Part shown: piece by piece, positions 1 to 5,271 of the stretch | Position numbering within the stretch: the first letter of the stretch is position 1 | Layout of the letters: every line of letters starts with the position of its first letter | From: Pseudomonadota bacterium | GTDB taxonomy: Bacteria > Pseudomonadota > Gammaproteobacteria > Burkholderiales > SG8-39 | Assembly (NCBI GenBank): GCA_003242425.1 | Contig: QGUL01000153.1 | Location: 1 to 5,271, forward strand | DNA length: 5,271 nt | Direction of reading: 5' to 3' | Notes under the pieces: generated by a model | Databases searched by the model: none | Told to the model about the DNA's origin: nothing | Seen by the model: only the letters and a program-made list of their open reading frames with translations | Made by a program: the position numbers and the translations under genes

Positions 1-53
1 CTTCCGGCCTGAAGTCGGATTGGCGCAGGTTGGGTTCGGGGACGATCGAGCAT
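1..53 (-). CDS. modC: Probable molybdate ABC transporter ATPase ModC, first 17 codons only
   Basis: An ATG at 53-51 overlaps the modB stop by one base (TGATG), a typical translational coupling arrangement. The frame stays open to the window edge and encodes MLDRPRTQPAPIRLQAG. This is too short to contain the Walker A motif or any other ATPase signature, so the identity rests on position: the gene after modA and modB in a co-directional operon is normally modC, the cytoplasmic ATPase that powers molybdate import. The closing IRLQAG is compatible with the first beta strand of an ABC ATPase but is not diagnostic. A weak AAGG lies about 10 bases upstream, inside modB. The 3' end is beyond position 1. 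Confidence 0.6.
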   Translation of the reverse strand, partial: MLDRPRTQPAPIRLQAG

Positions 54-712
54 CAGCGCATCGCCTTACGTCCCAGCCGCGTGGTGAAACCGAGCGCGAG
101 CAGCGAAAGCACGAGCAGCGTCGCCGACATCATCCCGGCCGCTTCCATGTCGAAAGCCTGCACGCGGTCGTAGATGGAAATGGCGATGGTCCTGGTCTCG
201 CCGGGAATGCTGCCGCCCACCATCAGCACCACGCCGAACTCGCCGACGGTGTGCGCGGCCGTCATGATCATGCCGGAGAGGATGCCCGGCCAGGCCAGCG
301 GCAGTTCGATTTTGACGAAGGCCTCGAGCGGCGCCATGCCGCAGGTCGCCGCCGCCTGATGCACTTCCAGCGGAATCGCCTCGAAGGCGCGCTGCATGGG
401 AATGAGCGCGAAGGGAATGTTGAAGATGACCGAGGCGACGACCAGCCCTTCGAAGGAGAAGGCGAGCGGATGGCCGGACAGCCGTTCGTAGAACGCGCCC
501 ACGGGCGAGCCCGCTCCCATGCCCACGAGCAGGTAGTAGCCGAGCACGGTGGGCGGCAGCACCAGCGGCAGCGTGAGCGCGGCCTCCAGCAGCCATTTGC
601 CGCGGAAATCGTTCCAGGCCAGGGCGCGCGCGATAACGGCGCCGAGCGGCAGCAACACGATGCTCGTCGCCAGCGCGAGCCACAGCGAAAGCCGCAGCGC
701 CTCCCAGTCCAC
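53..712 (-). CDS. modB: Molybdate ABC transporter permease ModB
   Basis: This 219-residue inner-membrane protein would form the homodimeric channel through which molybdate released by ModA crosses the membrane. The length fits the family (about 220-230). Several hydrophobic segments are visible, at about residues 9-30, 41-63, 88-106, 141-166 and 195-210. The cytoplasmic EAA loop that docks on the ATPase is clear at about residues 116-144, with EVHQAAATCG followed by KIELPLAWPGI. The frame is open far upstream, but that extension lies over modA and has no permease character. I therefore place the start at the GTG at 712-710, two bases after the modA stop, with GGGAG (724-720) seven bases upstream as ribosome binding site. 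It is followed by a one-base overlap with the next gene. Family is certain; substrate is inferred from modA and the ModE-like regulator next door. Confidence 0.93.
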   Translation of the reverse strand: MDWEALRLSLWLALATSIVLLPLGAVIARALAWNDFRGKWLLEAALTLPLVLPPTVLGYYLLVGMGAGSPVGAFYERLSGHPLAFSFEGLVVASVIFNIPFALIPMQRAFEAIPLEVHQAAATCGMAPLEAFVKIELPLAWPGILSGMIMTAAHTVGEFGVVLMVGGSIPGETRTIAISIYDRVQAFDMEAAGMMSATLLVLSLLALGFTTRLGRKAMR

Positions 713-714
713 GC

Positions 715-1479
715 TCAGTCTCCCGACAGAAAACCGTGCTTCTCGAAGATGGTTCGCGCGGCAGGCTGCTGCAAATACGTGTAGAACCTGCGTGCCTGAT
801 CGCCGCCGCGTTCGAGCAGGACCATGCGCTGACGCAAGGGCGGGTGCCAGGCGTCCGGCAACACGGCATAGCTGCCGGCGCGCCGGAAGTTCGGCTGCAT
901 CGCGAGCGAAAGCGCGATCAGTCCGGCCTGCGCCGCACCGTTGGCCGCATACTGCGCCGCCTGCGAAATGTTCTCGCCCATCACCAGCTTCTTCTGCACT
1001 TTTTCCCAAAGACCTGCGTGTTTCAGCGCCGCGACCGCCGCGCTGCCATAGGGCGCATGCTCCGGATTGGCAATCGCGAGTTTGCGCAGCCGGCCGTCGT
1101 CGACTGCGCGCGCGAGATCGGCAAGCTGTGAATCGGCCTTGATCGGCGAACCCTTGGGAACGAACAGCACCAGCCGGCCGGCGGAATAGAGCGTCCCTTC
1201 GTCCGCCGCATGGCCGCTCTTGTGCACCTCGATCACCGACTGCTCGTCGGCCGCAAGAAAGATGTCGAAAGGCGCACCCTGCATGATCTGGCGCGCCAGA
1301 TTGGCGGAGGCGCCGAACACCAGCCGCACCCTCCCGCCGCCGTTCTTTTCGAACATCGCGGCGATTTCCTCCAAGGCAGGCTGGGTGGACGCCGCAGCGG
1401 CGACGGTGATCTCCGCGTGCACCGGGAACGCAATCGACAGAACGAAGGCGACGATGAGGCGACGCAGACCGGCCCGCAT
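715..1479 (-). CDS. modA: Periplasmic molybdate-binding protein ModA
   Basis: The product is a 254-residue solute-binding protein that captures molybdate (and probably tungstate) in the periplasm and delivers it to ModB. A signal peptide is visible: basic MRAGLRR, a hydrophobic stretch to about residue 19, then VHA with probable cleavage after A22. Family motifs follow in order: AAAAS (S31) and FGASANLARQI (S58), which supply oxyanion-binding serines, GAPFDIFLAAD (68-78), ANPEHAPYGSAA (137-148), and VMGENISQAAQYAANGAAQAGLIALS (166-191). By my unaided alignment, the E. coli pocket tyrosine is replaced by Ala189, while Tyr144 sits in the APYG loop. That resembles the variant pocket described for Azotobacter ModA2. 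The ATG at 1479 is supported by AAAGGA (1491-1486) six bases upstream. It is the first gene of the operon, downstream of the palindrome at 1506-1529. Confidence 0.94.
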   Translation of the reverse strand: MRAGLRRLIVAFVLSIAFPVHAEITVAAAASTQPALEEIAAMFEKNGGGRVRLVFGASANLARQIMQGAPFDIFLAADEQSVIEVHKSGHAADEGTLYSAGRLVLFVPKGSPIKADSQLADLARAVDDGRLRKLAIANPEHAPYGSAAVAALKHAGLWEKVQKKLVMGENISQAAQYAANGAAQAGLIALSLAMQPNFRRAGSYAVLPDAWHPPLRQRMVLLERGGDQARRFYTYLQQPAARTIFEKHGFLSGD

Positions 1480-1485
1480 GGCGAT

Positions 1486-1491
1486 TCCTTT
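1486..1491 (-). promoter_or_regulatory. Ribosome binding site of modA
   Basis: AAAGGA on the minus strand, six bases before the modA ATG. It fixes the start that gives an intact signal peptide. Confidence 0.6.
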
Positions 1492-1505
1492 GCTACGATA
1501 CGACT

Positions 1506-1529
1506 CGCTATATCCGATCGGATATAGCG
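1506..1529. promoter_or_regulatory. Perfect 24-bp palindrome, probable ModE-type operator
   Basis: The sequence is CGCTATAT, then CCGATCGG, then ATATAGCG: identical on both strands with no mismatch over 24 bp. Known ModE operators are imperfect palindromes with CGnTATAT-like half-sites, so the outer 8-bp arms match that pattern well. The element lies 26 bases upstream of modA and 56 bases upstream of the divergent modE-like gene. It covers a possible modA -10 element and abuts a possible -35 of the regulator gene. A dimeric winged-helix protein bound here could repress modABC when molybdenum is sufficient and also autoregulate. The palindrome is seen directly; the binding protein and the sense of regulation are inferred. 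Confidence 0.8.
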
Positions 1530-1547
1530 TTGACGCATGCTAGCCAA
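1521..1547 (-). promoter_or_regulatory. Possible sigma70-type promoter of modABC
   Basis: On the minus strand TTGGCT (1547-1542) is followed after 15 bases by TATATC (1526-1521), the latter inside the left-reading half of the palindrome. The spacing is shorter than the optimal 17, so the exact hexamers are tentative. If correct, a protein on the palindrome would block polymerase directly. Confidence 0.3.
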
Positions 1548-1559
1548 GCCCCGTAAAAC
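1530..1559 (+). promoter_or_regulatory. Possible sigma70-type promoter of the modE-like gene
   Basis: TTGACG (1530-1535) and TAAAAC (1554-1559), 18 bases apart, form a fair -35/-10 pair. They lie 26 bases before the start codon at 1586. The -35 begins immediately after the last base of the palindrome, a position compatible with autoregulation. No transcript data support it. Confidence 0.35.
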
Positions 1560-1585
1560 CCACAATAGGTCAGTGGAAGCATAGG

Positions 1586-1954
1586 ATGAGCGCCCGAAAT
1601 CCGCCGAAAGACGTAGTCCTGCGGGTCCGGGTCGGCGAACGCTACTACCTCGGACCCGGCAAGATCGCCCTGCTCCGGCTGATCGGCGAACACGGTTCGA
1701 TCTCGGCCGCCGCCCGGGAAATGAAGATGAGCTACCGCCGCGCCTGGCTGCTGGTAGAGGGCATGAATCAGAGTTTCAAGGCGCCCGTAGTCGAAACAGC
1801 GGCGGGCGGCAGACAGGGCGGCGGCGCGACGCTCACCGCCTTGGGCAGGGAACTGGTCGAGCGCTATACGCGCATGGAAGTGCTGTGCGAGAAGGCGCTT
1901 GCCGCCGACCTGCGCCGCCTGCAGGCCAGGAGCGCCTTGCGCGACGGTCGTTGA
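1586..1954 (+). CDS. modE: ModE-type winged-helix transcriptional regulator, DNA-binding domain only
   Basis: This 122-residue protein matches the N-terminal domain of ModE, a LysR-like winged helix. GPGKIALLRLIGEHG (23-37) leads into the helix-turn-helix SISAAAREMKMSYRRAWLLVEGMN (about 38-61). The wing segment (about 68-90) is glycine-rich and ends TLTALGREL, followed by a helix to about residue 112 that probably serves dimerisation. Full-length E. coli ModE has about 260 residues and carries two C-terminal TOBE/MOP domains that bind molybdate; these are absent here. The stop at 1952-1954 is followed by no recognisable MOP coding sequence in any frame. The start is supported by GGAAG (1575-1579), six bases upstream. 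Diverging from modA across the palindrome, it most likely controls modABC. How it would sense molybdate without the usual domain is unknown. Confidence 0.88.
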   Translation: MSARNPPKDVVLRVRVGERYYLGPGKIALLRLIGEHGSISAAAREMKMSYRRAWLLVEGMNQSFKAPVVETAAGGRQGGGATLTALGRELVERYTRMEVLCEKALAADLRRLQARSALRDGR

Positions 1955-2100
1955 ACGACGTCCGCCGCGCCGTAATTTGGCTGCGAAGGCGGGTTATACG
2001 CTGCCGGGCGATACGCGGTTCACGTTGCAGCTGCGGCGCCGTGTGTGTCGCATGGCGCGCGCCAAAGCCTGAGGTTCAGGCAGCGCGCGCGCCATCGAGT
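1955..2100. other. Convergent intergenic spacer
   Basis: The spacer between the ends of the regulator gene and fdsD contains the stem-loop at 2052-2095. In one frame (1953-2072) a start-less open stretch reads YTLPGDTRFTLQLRRR in its middle. It has no start, no ribosome binding site and no recognisable relatives, so I do not call it a gene. Confidence 0.5.
2052..2095. terminator. Stem-loop between convergent genes, probable bidirectional terminator
   Basis: An 11-bp perfect outer stem pairs ATGGCGCGCGC (2052-2062) with GCGCGCGCCAT (2085-2095). Inside it a second 6-bp stem pairs GCCTGA (2067-2072) with TCAGGC (2076-2081) around a 3-base loop. It begins five bases beyond the fdsD stop and lies about 100 bases past the regulator stop. 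There is no run of T on either side, so it is not a canonical intrinsic terminator. Its position between convergent genes nevertheless makes a transcript-end or RNA-stabilising role the best guess. Confidence 0.5.
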
Positions 2101-2367
2101 TCAGGCCGCCGCTTCTTCCCGGCCGGCGGATACGGTCGCCCCCCACTTCGGACTGATGGGCGGCAGGCTCTTCACGGCCTCGATCACGATATCGCCCAGG
2201 CCTTCGCCGCCGGCTTCCACGTGCGCGATGATCTGCTTGCGCATGCGCGGGTCCCAGAAGCGCTGGAGATGGTCGCGAACGCCCGCCACGGCGTCGGCCC
2301 GGTTGGGCTCGGCGGCGAAGAAGCGTTCGATCTGATTGGCCATCTTGATCAGATGCTGGATGTTCAT
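2101..2367 (-). CDS. fdsD: NAD-dependent formate dehydrogenase delta subunit FdsD
   Basis: The product is an 88-residue protein opening MNIQHLIKMANQIERFF, typical of FdsD, the small subunit of soluble NAD-dependent formate dehydrogenases. The internal FWDPRMRKQIIAHVEAGGEGL (about 37-57) and the C-terminal LPPISPKWG (68-76) also fit. In characterised fds systems this subunit is needed for an active enzyme and is thought to help insert or protect the molybdenum cofactor in FdsA. It has no signal peptide or membrane segment and is expected in the cytoplasm. A TTG about 57 bases further upstream would give a longer protein overlapping fdhD, but the ATG at 2367 matches the family start and has a strong ribosome binding site. 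It is the last gene of the fds unit, 49 bases after fdhD. Confidence 0.92.
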   Translation of the reverse strand: MNIQHLIKMANQIERFFAAEPNRADAVAGVRDHLQRFWDPRMRKQIIAHVEAGGEGLGDIVIEAVKSLPPISPKWGATVSAGREEAAA

Positions 2368-2372
2368 CGGTA

Positions 2373-2378
2373 CTTCCT
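2373..2378 (-). promoter_or_regulatory. Ribosome binding site of fdsD
   Basis: AGGAAG on the minus strand lies five bases before the ATG at 2367, within a purine-rich run (about 2373-2395). It decides for this start over the longer TTG alternative. Confidence 0.65.
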
Positions 2379-2416
2379 CTTCCTTCTTCTGTTCGGTCCT
2401 GCTCGGGTTCGAGGGC

Positions 2417-3271
2417 TCAGACAACAGTGGTCTCCCGGTGAGTCACGATCCGCTCGCTGCCGCTGTAGACCGTGTAACGGTTGTTGCGTGCAAAGGCGAT
2501 CAGCGTCACGCCCGTCTCGGACGCGAGCCGCACCGCCAGGGTGGTCGGTGCCGAAACGGCGACCAGCATCTGGATGCCGACCGAAGCCGCCTTCTGCACC
2601 ATCTCGTGGCTGGCGCGGCTGGTGATGAGCGCGAACCCCTTGTCGAGGTCGGCGCGGTCGTTCAGCAGGCAGCCGATCAGCTTGTCGAAGGCGTTGTGAC
2701 GTCCCACGTCTTCGCGCACCGCCAGCACTTCGCCTTCCGGACCGACCCAGGCGGCGGCATGCAGCGCGCCGGTGACGCGGTTGACCGCCTGCCACCTGGG
2801 CAGCTCGGCCACCGCGGCATGCACGGCGCCGTGCGAAACCCGCAATCCGCGCGCCACGCGTTCCGGTTTGCGGATCGCCTGCGCCAGCGACTGCTGGCCG
2901 CACAGGCCGCAGCCCACGCGCCCCGTCAGGGCACGCTGGCGCCGGTCGAGCTCGCGATGCCGTTCGGGATCGATTTCGATCGCGAGCTCGATGCCCTCCG
3001 GCAGTTCGCGTGCGCGAACGCTGCGGATCTCCTCGCGGCGGGCGACGATTCGCTCCGTAACGGTGAAACCGACCCCGAATTCCTCGAGATCGCTCGGGCT
3101 GGCCATCATCACCGCATGAGGCGTGCCGTTGTACACGAAGGCCACCGCCGTCTCGGCGGCGACCTCCTCGTAGGCATCGGTCGCTTCGTCGCCGACGTAG
3201 CGCCGCACCGGCAGGGCGCGGTGCGACGCCGGCCGGCCGGCGTCGCCCAGGATGCGAGCGAGCAGGTTCAT
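2417..3271 (-). CDS. fdhD: Formate dehydrogenase accessory sulfurtransferase FdhD (FdsC)
   Basis: FdhD passes sulfur from a cysteine desulfurase (IscS in E. coli) to the bis-MGD molybdenum cofactor before it enters formate dehydrogenase; without it the enzyme is inactive. The 284-residue protein shows the family landmarks in order. These are the entry strand around TAVAFVYNGTPHAVMMASP (about 41-59), DLEEFGVGFTVTE (61-73), the functional CGLCG loop with Cys121 and Cys124, EDVGRHNAFDKLIG (187-200), TSRASHEMVQKAA (217-229) and SAPTTLAVRLA (240-250). The two cysteines have the same numbers as the essential pair in E. coli FdhD. The ATG at 3271 overlaps the fdsA stop by four bases (ATGA), implying coupled translation. 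In Cupriavidus-type fds operons this gene is called fdsC. Confidence 0.95.
   Translation of the reverse strand: MNLLARILGDAGRPASHRALPVRRYVGDEATDAYEEVAAETAVAFVYNGTPHAVMMASPSDLEEFGVGFTVTERIVARREEIRSVRARELPEGIELAIEIDPERHRELDRRQRALTGRVGCGLCGQQSLAQAIRKPERVARGLRVSHGAVHAAVAELPRWQAVNRVTGALHAAAWVGPEGEVLAVREDVGRHNAFDKLIGCLLNDRADLDKGFALITSRASHEMVQKAASVGIQMLVAVSAPTTLAVRLASETGVTLIAFARNNRYTVYSGSERIVTHRETTVV
2946..2991. repeat. Perfect 13-bp inverted repeat inside fdhD
   Basis: TCGAGCTCGCGAT (2946-2958) is the exact reverse complement of ATCGCGAGCTCGA (2979-2991), with 20 bases between. Both arms are coding (around ELAIEID and HRELDR), so the symmetry may be chance in GC-rich codons. It could form an RNA hairpin in the fdhD message. 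Confidence 0.45.
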
Positions 3272-5271
3272 GAGGCGCGTTCCGCCTCCGCCGCCTTGCG
3301 CAGCAGCTCGATCTGCTTGCGCCGGAACTCGCGGTAGTTGCGCTGCCATTCGGAGGGCTGAGTTACCCGCGTGAGCTGCACCGCCGTCACCTTGTACTCG
3401 GGGCAGTTGGTCGCCCAGTCGGAGCTGTCGGTGGTGATGACGTTCGCACCCGATTCCGGGAAGTGGAAGGTCGTGTACACCACGCCCGGCTGCATGCGCG
3501 TGCTGACCCTGGCGCGCAGCACCGACTCGCCCGCGCGGCTGGTGACGCCCACCCAGTCGCCTTCCTTGATGCCCAGGGTTTCGGCGTCGTGCGGATGGAT
3601 CTCCAGACGGTCCTCGTCGTGCCACACCGAGTTCGCCGTGCGGCGCGTCTGCGCGCCGACGTTGTACTGCGACAGGATGCGGCCGGTTGTGAGGATGTAC
3701 GGGTACTTCTTGTTGGGCCGTTCGTCGGTCGGCACGTATTGGGTGATGCCGAACTTGCCCTTGCCGCGCACGAACTGGTCGACGTGCATGATCGGCGTGC
3801 CCTCGGGTGCCTTCTCGTTGCACGGCCACTGGATGCTGCCCAGCCGGTCGAGCTTCTCGTAGCTGACGCCGTGGAAGGTCGGCGTGAGCCGCGCGATCTC
3901 GTCCATGATCTCGGACGGATGCTTGTAGTTCATCGGGTAGCCCAGGGCATTGGCCAGCATCTGAGTCACTTCCCAGTCGGCGTAGCCGGCCAGCGGCGGC
4001 ATCACCTGACGCACGCGTGAGATGCGGCGCTCCGCGTTGGTGAAGGTGCCGTCCTTCTCGAGGAAGCTCGCGCCAGGCAGCAGCACGTGGGCGTACTTGG
4101 CGGTCTCGTTCAGGAAGATGTCCTGCACCACCAGGCACTCGAGTTTCTCCAGCGCCGCCTGCACATGCTGGGTGTTGGGGTCGGACTGGACGATGTCCTC
4201 GCCCTGCACGTACATGCCTTTGAACGAGCCGTCGAGCGCCGCCTCGAACATGTTCGGGATGCGCAGGCCCGGCTCGTCGAGCAGCTCGACGTTCCACGCC
4301 TCCTCGAACAGCGCGCGCGTGGCGGCGTCGGAGATGTGGCGGTAGCCGGGCAGCTCGTGCGGGAAGGAGCCCATGTCGCAGGAACCCTGCACGTTGTTCT
4401 GGCCGCGCAGCGGGTTCACGCCCACGCCCGGACGGCCGATGTTGCCGGTCGCCATGGCGAGGTTGGCGATGCCGATGACGGTGGTCGAACCCTGGCTGTG
4501 CTCGGTGACGCCCAGGCCGTAGTAGATCGCGGCGTTGCCGCCGGTGGCGTAGAGGCGCGCGGCGCCGCGCACCAGATGCGCCGGCACGCCGGTCTCTTCC
4601 TCGAAGGCCTCCGGCGAGTTCTCCGGACGCGCCACGAATTCGCGCCACTTCTCGAACGAATCCCACTCGCAGCGCTCGCGCACGAACTGCTCGTTCACCA
4701 GGCCTTCGGTGACGATGACGTGCGCCATCGCGGTGACGATCGCGACGTTGGTGCCCGGGCGCAGTTGCAGATGGTAGTCGGCCTTGACATGCGGCGAGCT
4801 GACGAGCTCGATGGCACGCGGGTCGATGACGATGAGCTTTGCGCCCTGGCGCACACGGCGCTTGAGTTGCGAGCCGAACACCGGGTGCGCGTCGGTCGGG
4901 TTGGCGCCGATCACGACGATCACGTCGGCGTGCATCACCGACTCGAAGGTCTGCGTGCCGGCCGACTCGCCCATGGTGACCTTGAGGCCGTAACCGGTCG
5001 GCGAGTGGCACACGCGCGCGCAGGTGTCGACGTTGTTGTTGCGGAACACGGCGCGCACCAGCTTCTGCACCAGATAGGTCTCTTCGTTGGTGCAGCGCGA
5101 GGAAGTGATGGCGCCGATGGATTCACGCCCGTACTTGGCCTGGATGCGCTTGAATTCGGAAGCGGCGTAGGCGATCGCCTCTTCCCAGGACACTTCCTTC
5201 CACGGATCGTTGATGCTCTTGCGGATCATGGGCTTCTTGATGCGATCCGGGTGGGTCGCATAGCCCCAGGC
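3268..5271 (-). CDS. fdsA: NAD-dependent formate dehydrogenase alpha subunit FdsA, C-terminal two thirds (5' end outside window)
   Basis: The catalytic subunit oxidises formate to CO2 at a bis-MGD molybdenum centre and passes electrons through iron-sulfur clusters towards the FdsB/FdsG flavin subunits and NAD+. The frame is open to the window edge; 667 residues are present, beginning AWGYATHPDRIKKPM. The molybdenum ligand is a cysteine in CARVCHSPTG (codon 5010-5008, TGC), with the catalytic histidine next to it. A conserved arginine in NPLRGQNNVQG follows 201 residues later, the same spacing as Cys386-Arg587 in Rhodobacter capsulatus FdsA. Further landmarks are GANPTDAHPVFGSQLKRR, LLPGASFLEKDGTFTNAERRISRVR, and the C-terminal cofactor domain from TTGRILSQYNVGAQTRRT to DWATNCPEYK. 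By comparison with about 960-residue FdsA proteins, roughly 300 residues with the N-terminal iron-sulfur motifs are missing at the right. The ATG at 5229 is internal, not the start. A membrane-type or ferredoxin-linked homologue is less likely given fdsD. Confidence 0.94.
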   Translation of the reverse strand, partial: AWGYATHPDRIKKPMIRKSINDPWKEVSWEEAIAYAASEFKRIQAKYGRESIGAITSSRCTNEETYLVQKLVRAVFRNNNVDTCARVCHSPTGYGLKVTMGESAGTQTFESVMHADVIVVIGANPTDAHPVFGSQLKRRVRQGAKLIVIDPRAIELVSSPHVKADYHLQLRPGTNVAIVTAMAHVIVTEGLVNEQFVRERCEWDSFEKWREFVARPENSPEAFEEETGVPAHLVRGAARLYATGGNAAIYYGLGVTEHSQGSTTVIGIANLAMATGNIGRPGVGVNPLRGQNNVQGSCDMGSFPHELPGYRHISDAATRALFEEAWNVELLDEPGLRIPNMFEAALDGSFKGMYVQGEDIVQSDPNTQHVQAALEKLECLVVQDIFLNETAKYAHVLLPGASFLEKDGTFTNAERRISRVRQVMPPLAGYADWEVTQMLANALGYPMNYKHPSEIMDEIARLTPTFHGVSYEKLDRLGSIQWPCNEKAPEGTPIMHVDQFVRGKGKFGITQYVPTDERPNKKYPYILTTGRILSQYNVGAQTRRTANSVWHDEDRLEIHPHDAETLGIKEGDWVGVTSRAGESVLRARVSTRMQPGVVYTTFHFPESGANVITTDSSDWATNCPEYKVTAVQLTRVTQPSEWQRNYREFRRKQIELLRKAAEAERAS

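Noticed and set aside
20..784. 254-codon plus-strand open frame opposite modB
   Set aside because: Antisense shadow of modB; the translation is rich in His, Arg, Gln and Gly with no recognisable fold.
53..1009. 318-codon version of modB with an N-terminal extension over modA
   Set aside because: The extra 99 residues overlap modA, have no membrane character, and the GTG at 712 has a good ribosome binding site and gives the usual length.
1953..2072. Start-less open stretch after the regulator gene, considered as a frameshifted C-terminal sensor domain
   Set aside because: Too short for a MOP domain and without its motifs; the central YTLPGDTRFTLQL is only mildly protein-like.
2101..2424. Longer fdsD starting at a TTG inside the end of fdhD
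   Set aside because: The added residues are not family-like, and the internal ATG at 2367 has a strong ribosome binding site and the conserved MNIQHLIKMANQI start.
1885..2625. 246-codon plus-strand open frame bridging the regulator gene, the spacer and fdsD
   Set aside because: It overlaps three better supported features, and its sequence is arginine-rich and unlike any family I recognise, including MOP/TOBE domains.
2336..3337. 333-codon open frame on the plus strand opposite fdhD
   Set aside because: Low-complexity His/Arg/Ala-rich translation, antisense to a clearly conserved gene, with no family resemblance.
2417..5011. 864-codon open frame on the minus strand running through fdsA into fdhD
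   Set aside because: Only the last 284 codons (from 3271) are FdhD. The upstream part is an arginine- and alanine-rich shadow of fdsA in another frame, as expected at high GC.

Overview
This GC-rich window reads as part of a proteobacterial chromosome, most likely betaproteobacterial. That guess rests on GC-rich codon use and on the fdsA-fdhD-fdsD gene order known from NAD-dependent formate dehydrogenase (fds) operons such as that of Cupriavidus; no ribosomal RNA or other strict taxonomic marker is present. It joins two molybdenum-related modules: a molybdate ABC importer with its regulator, and a molybdenum-dependent formate dehydrogenase with its maturation factor.

Layout from left to right. 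Positions 1-1479 (minus strand) hold a compact modA-modB-(modC) operon, read right to left: the periplasmic molybdate-binding protein (715-1479), the membrane permease (53-712, GTG start) and the first 17 codons of a third gene, very probably the ATPase modC, which leaves the window at its left edge. Positions 1480-1585 are a divergent regulatory region containing a perfect 24-bp palindrome (1506-1529) whose half-sites resemble ModE operators. Positions 1586-1954 (plus strand) encode a short ModE-type winged-helix regulator without the C-terminal molybdate-binding domains. Positions 1955-2100 are a convergent intergenic spacer with a strong stem-loop (2052-2095). Positions 2101-5271 (minus strand) hold fdsA (its 5' end lies beyond the right edge), fdhD (also called fdsC) and fdsD, with fdsA and fdhD overlapping by 4 bases.

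How the parts fit: ModABC would import molybdate, which is built into the bis-MGD cofactor of FdsA; FdhD sulfurates that cofactor; FdsD is the small subunit needed for the mature enzyme. The regulator and palindrome probably tie importer expression to molybdenum status. The formate dehydrogenase itself is an established system. The less ordinary points are the sensor-less ModE, its exceptionally symmetric presumed operator between two divergent promoters, and a ModA pocket that appears to lack the E. coli-type tyrosine. I found no mobile element, CRISPR array, tRNA or rRNA, and no convincing sign of an undescribed system.
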